The translations under genes were made by a program, and so were the position numbers. From a virus, in IMG/VR virus record IMGVR_UViG_3300043570_000093, positions 1 through 34,757 of that record: DNA of 34,757 nucleotides; one strand, 5' to 3'. The notes beneath the pieces are model-generated. The model did not search any database. It had not been told where the DNA came from and was given only the letters and a program-made list of their open reading frames with translations. This document shows positions 31,654 to 34,757 of the stretch, piece by piece (the stretch's first letter is position 1; each line of letters opens with the position of its first letter).

Positions 31654-32298
31654 ATGGAAAAAAAACTTCCGGTTTTTGAAAGGCTATCCGCCATCAACGT
31701 AAACGACCACGTTGAAAAGAAAAGCAATCTAACTTATTTATCTTGGGCTTGGGCTTGGTCAAAAACAAAGACCGAGTGTCCTGATGCCACGTACAAAATC
31801 TTAGAGACTGAGTATGACGATGCTCTTGGGTTTATGTGCCACACTAATGTAACCATCGAAGGCGAGACGCTTGAGATGTGGTTACCGGTGATGGATGGTG
31901 CGAACAAGTCAATGAAGAAGACAGCGTATAGTTATAGTTCACGCTATGGCGACAAGCAAGTTGATTCTGCGACTACGTTCGACATTAACAAAACCATTAT
32001 GCGTTGCTTGGTTAAGAACTTGGCGATGTTTGGGTTGGGGATTTATATCTATGCCGGTGAGGATTTACCTGAGGGCGAGACACACTATAAGGCTGAGGCT
32101 CCTAAGAAGACAGCAGTTGCAACAGCAGATGGGTTGACTGATTTAAAGAAGGGTACTGACAATTGGGATGCGGTAATCAAGTACGTAACAGCCAACAAGT
32201 CTTTAGGTATTGAGAAGATTGGTGCACAAATTACTCGCAAGTACAAGGTAAGCCCTACATTAAAGAAAGAAATTGCTAACCTAATAACAGCATCGTAA
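31654..32298 (+). CDS. DUF1071 (Sak3-type) ssDNA annealing protein
   Basis: The 214-residue protein begins FERLSAINVNDHVEKKSNLT, then YLSWAWAWSKTKTECPDATY, and contains MDGANKSMKKTAYSYSSRYG and FDINKTIMRCLVKNLAMFGL, all typical of DUF1071/Sak3. The family anneals complementary strands in phage recombination and repair. The C-terminal part (about 145-214) is a separate helical tail. The start follows several ATCAA repeats (31634-31653). It is paired with a PD-(D/E)XK nuclease whose start overlaps this stop by one base, the usual exonuclease-annealase pair. Confidence 0.88.
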   Translation: MEKKLPVFERLSAINVNDHVEKKSNLTYLSWAWAWSKTKTECPDATYKILETEYDDALGFMCHTNVTIEGETLEMWLPVMDGANKSMKKTAYSYSSRYGDKQVDSATTFDINKTIMRCLVKNLAMFGLGIYIYAGEDLPEGETHYKAEAPKKTAVATADGLTDLKKGTDNWDAVIKYVTANKSLGIEKIGAQITRKYKVSPTLKKEIANLITAS

Positions 32299-33044
32299 TG
32301 GAAAATCAAGTATCAGAAATTATAACGTTGCTCAGAGATGACAACGAGTATTACAATGGGTATGGCAAGAACTATTTATCTAATTCAGATATAGGCGTGT
32401 TGCTTAGCAATCCTCAGGACTTCGGTAAGGAGCGAGAAGATAACAAAGCATTTATGGATGGCAGATACTTTCATCAGCTAATATTAGAGCCTGAGAAGGC
32501 AAAGTGGATGCCATCAGTAGACGTAAGTACACGTACTACCAAAGAGTATAAGGCATTCTGCGAAACCAATAACTTACCATTTTGTATGTTAAAGAAGGAG
32601 CAAGATGAGATTCAAAACCTTGTTAGTATTATCAACGGGAACATTGCGTTCTATGATGAGATTTACAAAGCAGGTAATCAGTACGAGACTCCGGCTATTG
32701 CAGAGATTCAGGGGATGATGTGGAAGGGGAAGGCTGACATTGTCACTGACAATGCTGTGATTGACCTCAAAACTACGAGTGACATTCATAAGTTTAAGTA
32801 CACAGCGAAGCAGTATAACTACGATTCTCAGTGCTACATTTATCAGGAGTTGTTTGGTAAGCCATTGGTGTTCTATGTAATTGACAAAGGCACGGGAGTT
32901 CTTGGTATCTTTAGACCAACGGAAGACTTTGTAAAAGGTGGCGAAATCAAAGTAGGCAAAGCAATTGAGGTGTATAATAAATACTTTAGTTCTAAGCCAA
33001 CGGATGATATAGTTAACTACTACATTGACGAGTACTTGTTATAA
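32298..33044 (+). CDS. PD-(D/E)XK exonuclease, recombination partner
   Basis: The 248-residue protein has a PD-(D/E)XK nuclease core: FHQLILEPE at 58-66, then KGKADIVTDNAVIDLKTT at 143-160 with Asp147 and the Asp156-x-Lys158 pair, and QCYIYQELF after it. It fits the RecE-like/DUF3799 class that degrades duplex ends for the annealing protein. It overlaps the DUF1071 gene by one base. The palindrome hairpin at 33065 and the tRNA-like element follow. Confidence 0.85.
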   Translation: MENQVSEIITLLRDDNEYYNGYGKNYLSNSDIGVLLSNPQDFGKEREDNKAFMDGRYFHQLILEPEKAKWMPSVDVSTRTTKEYKAFCETNNLPFCMLKKEQDEIQNLVSIINGNIAFYDEIYKAGNQYETPAIAEIQGMMWKGKADIVTDNAVIDLKTTSDIHKFKYTAKQYNYDSQCYIYQELFGKPLVFYVIDKGTGVLGIFRPTEDFVKGGEIKVGKAIEVYNKYFSSKPTDDIVNYYIDEYLL

Positions 33045-33064
33045 TATTGCATCCCCCGAAGCAA

Positions 33065-33080
33065 GTGTCCTTAAAGACAC
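33065..33080 (+). repeat. GTGTCCTTAAAGACAC hairpin before the tRNA-like element
   Basis: Another copy of the palindrome, with one mismatch inside the stem, ends 5 bases before the acceptor stem of the tRNA-like element. It could form the end of the recombination mRNA or help 5' processing of the tRNA. Confidence 0.65.
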
Positions 33081-33085
33081 AAGGG

Positions 33086-33194
33086 AGTCAGGTGGCGGAG
33101 TGGTAGACGCAACCGTTAACGGATAAGTTCGTGCAGACGTGCACCTACGGTGTTATATCCCAAACAAACGCAGGTTCGATTCCTGTCCTGACTA
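33086..33194 (+). tRNA. tRNA-Leu-like element with abnormal anticodon region
   Basis: The acceptor stem is a perfect 7 bp (AGTCAGG with CCTGACT), the D-arm is GCG-GAGTGGTAGA-CGC as in leucine tRNAs, and the T-arm is GCAGG-TTCGATT-CCTGT. The 59 bases between D- and T-arms do not give a normal 5-bp, 7-base anticodon arm. ACCGT (33112-33116) can pair with ACGGT (33146-33150) only across a 29-base loop, which itself carries a 5-bp hairpin GTGCA-GACG-TGCAC. An inserted sequence, an intron-like piece or a decayed tRNA are possible. No CCA is encoded at the end. Confidence 0.6.
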
Positions 33195-33270
33195 CAACCA
33201 ATTATAGGCTTAGCCTCAGAGGTCTTTGATTGGTATAAATAGACTGAGGCAAACAATAAATTTAAACACT

Positions 33271-33570
33271 ATGGCACAAGATGAAAAAATCTTTGCAGAC
33301 GGATTCTCATTCAAGAGAAACGAAAAAGCCCCTGACTTTGTAGTTGGGCGATTATCAATCAAGGCAGAAGATGGAGTAGCCTTCATCAGACAGCACGAGA
33401 AAGGTGGATGGGTTAACCTCAACATTAAGACTGCACGCAGTGGCAATCATTACGTTGAGTTGGATACCTACGAGCCAACACAAAGTGGGGCGAAGCCTCA
33501 GTCAGAACCTAAACCAAAGGCTGAGCCTAAGGTAGAGGATGCCGAAGATGGCGATGAACTTCCATTTTAG
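33271..33570 (+). CDS. Single-stranded DNA-binding-like protein
   Basis: The 99-residue protein has a beta-rich first part (FSFKRNEKAPDFVVGRLSIK, GGWVNLNIKTARSGNHYVEL), a Pro/Lys/Glu linker, and an acidic tail ending GDELPF, of the kind used by phage SSBs to recruit partners. I prefer ATG 33271 to 33226, since the earlier start would overlap the region just after the tRNA-like element. A terminator follows 28 bases later. Confidence 0.7.
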   Translation: MAQDEKIFADGFSFKRNEKAPDFVVGRLSIKAEDGVAFIRQHEKGGWVNLNIKTARSGNHYVELDTYEPTQSGAKPQSEPKPKAEPKVEDAEDGDELPF

Positions 33571-33598
33571 AATTGACACCCATTTAGAAACAAGGATT

Positions 33599-33625
33599 GG
33601 GGGAGTGAAAACTTCCCCTTTTTTT
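33599..33625 (+). terminator. Rho-independent terminator after SSB-like gene
   Basis: An 8-bp stem (GGGGGAGT with ACTTCCCC, GAAA loop, one G-T pair) is followed by seven T. It ends the recombination and SSB transcription unit. Confidence 0.88.
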
Positions 33626-33644
33626 GCCCCTAATCCGTGACGAA

Positions 33645-33798
33645 AATGTCGATGTGCTTTCCCTATATTCTGTATAGGGGTTTTTATATTCTTTATTATT
33701 TTTTTAAATTAATAATTGAACTTAAAATCGACATAATCGACATAAGTATTAGAAATCAGATAGTTAGATAGTTTAAAACGACATAAAACCGACATAAG
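33645..33798. repeat. Second TCGACAT repeat cluster, before the primase-like gene
   Basis: Five copies of the element found at 24171-24487 lie between the terminator and the primase-like gene, at 33646, 33727, 33736, 33778 and 33788. The last copy ends right before the ATG at 33799. The stretch is AT-rich. These may be operators that let a replication protein control its own gene, or part of an origin. Confidence 0.7.
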
Positions 33799-34757
33799 AT
33801 GGTACATAATGTGACGATATTCCAAAATATTAGAGACACTGACACTCCATTCTTCCGAGACGTACACGTTATACTCGAGAGAATAAAGGAGGGAGCCGGT
33901 GCTACTAAGGACTTGGTGAAAAGAATAAGGTTGGAGAAGAGTAAACCTGAGAGACAAGAATTAAAGAAAGGACTTCCGGCAATATGTTTCAGTGGTACAT
34001 TTAATAAAAGAACAGACGTATCCATAATACAGCATTCAGGATTGATATGTTTGGACTTCGATGGCTATACCAAGCAGAAAGAGTTATTGCACGACAAGGA
34101 GAACTTATCAAAGAACAAGTATGTGTTCTCAGTATTCATTTCCCCTTCGGGCAATGGTTTAAAAGTGTTGGTCAAGATTCCGGCAGATGCAGAGAATCAC
34201 ACGATGTACTTCAATTCGTTAGAAAAGTACTTTAATTCGGCTTATTTCGACAAGACGAGCAAGAACCTCAGCCGAGTGTGTTACGAGTCGTATGACCCTC
34301 TAATTGCGATTAATGAGAACAGCAGTATTTGGGATGTCATCGAGGAGCCTGAGTACACCGAGGTGAGTAGAACAAGAGACAAGGCAACCATACCCATCAC
34401 GGATGAGAATAAGATTGTGGAGATACTTGTAAAGTGGTGGGAGAAAAAATATCCTATGCACGAGGGACAACGTAATCAGAATACGTATGTGCTTGCGATG
34501 GCATTTAATGACTTCGGTATAAACAAGAGCCTTGCATCTTACGTTATTAATCAGTTTGCTACGGAGGACTTTACGCTAAGAGAGATTGGTGTAACCATTG
34601 ACTCTGCATATAGGCATACAACAAACTTTGGTACTAAGTACTACGAGGATGAGGAGCGTATTAATACCATTAAAGCAAAGCTGAGGAGAGGTGTATCAAA
34701 AAAAGAAATTCGCATCCAATTGCAAGACTCCAACTTGGAGAGCGAGACTATTGAATC
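33799..34757 (+). CDS. BT4734-like primase/helicase N-terminal part, truncated
   Basis: From ATG 33799 the frame is open to the window end, about 319 codons. It contains ICLDFDGYTKQKELL and VFSVFISPSGNGLKVLVKI, the marks of the BT4734-like/VirE N-terminal domain of Bacteroidota phage and mobile element primases. A later helical part (EGQRNQNTYVLAMAFNDFGI, then ATEDFTLREIGVTIDSAYRH) fits a primase C-terminal linker. The ATPase part would be past the end. It is likely the replication primase-helicase. Confidence 0.8.
   Translation, partial: MVHNVTIFQNIRDTDTPFFRDVHVILERIKEGAGATKDLVKRIRLEKSKPERQELKKGLPAICFSGTFNKRTDVSIIQHSGLICLDFDGYTKQKELLHDKENLSKNKYVFSVFISPSGNGLKVLVKIPADAENHTMYFNSLEKYFNSAYFDKTSKNLSRVCYESYDPLIAINENSSIWDVIEEPEYTEVSRTRDKATIPITDENKIVEILVKWWEKKYPMHEGQRNQNTYVLAMAFNDFGINKSLASYVINQFATEDFTLREIGVTIDSAYRHTTNFGTKYYEDEERINTIKAKLRRGVSKKEIRIQLQDSNLESETIE

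Noticed and set aside
33086-33194. Group I intron in the tRNA-like element
   Set aside because: The extra sequence is only about 20-30 bases, far below the smallest group I intron.

Overview
The window looks like about 35 kb of a tailed double-stranded DNA phage that infects a Bacteroidota (probably flavobacterial) host. The evidence for a phage is a portal, a large terminase subunit, two very large tail fibres, a lysis cassette, and a recombination and replication block. The evidence for the host phylum is promoter-like pairs of TTTG and TATATTTG (the TAnnTTTG type of -7 element), AT-rich DNA, almost no Shine-Dalgarno sites but many starts preceded by ATCAA repeats, and fibre sequences of a Bacteroidota style. 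No integrase or repressor of a clear temperate type was seen. Both window ends cut genes (portal on the left, primase-like protein on the right).

Left part, minus strand, 24787 down to 1: a 76-residue unknown gene, then groEL, a 47-residue ORF that exactly fills the gap, and groES. Next come many small proteins likely belonging to the virion or its assembly (21463 to 19852). After these are membrane and lysis genes: coiled-coil membrane proteins, a lipoprotein, holin, M15 peptidase and a one-piece spanin. Two giant fibre genes (1852 and 1523 residues) follow, the second ending in an endosialidase-type chaperone, then small paralogous proteins, a 2OG-Fe(II) oxygenase, a terminase small-subunit candidate, the large terminase, an inserted GIY-YIG endonuclease and the portal. 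One winged-helix gene (21513..21977) runs on the plus strand inside this block, divergent from the virion genes.

Middle, about 23.99 to 25.28 kb: two non-coding stretches around the divergence point. They hold clusters of TCGACAT repeats, a terminator, a strong hairpin, CCTG tandem repeats, and the promoter of the rightward genes.

Right part, plus strand, 25277 to the end: early genes. These include a putative amidoligase, a class II glutamine amidotransferase fused to a gamma-glutamylcyclotransferase-like domain and zinc clusters, many small unknown proteins, a DnaA domain IV-like protein, a DUF1071 (Sak3-type) annealing protein, a PD-(D/E)XK exonuclease, a tRNA-like element, an SSB-like protein, and a BT4734-like primase that runs off the end.

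The most striking feature is a set of three complete hammerhead ribozymes (26846..26896, 27770..27820, 29588..29639) in the early operon. Each is preceded, with no gap, by a strong hairpin. They lie between genes, so the operon RNA should cut itself into pieces: each upstream mRNA would end in a hairpin and each downstream mRNA would begin at ribozyme stem I. The hairpin palindrome (GTGTCTTTGAAGACAC and close variants) also occurs elsewhere, including inside the terminase and groEL genes. The amidoligase and amidotransferase-cyclotransferase genes lie in the same ribozyme-divided stretch and may form a peptide-bond or tag-modifying pathway.
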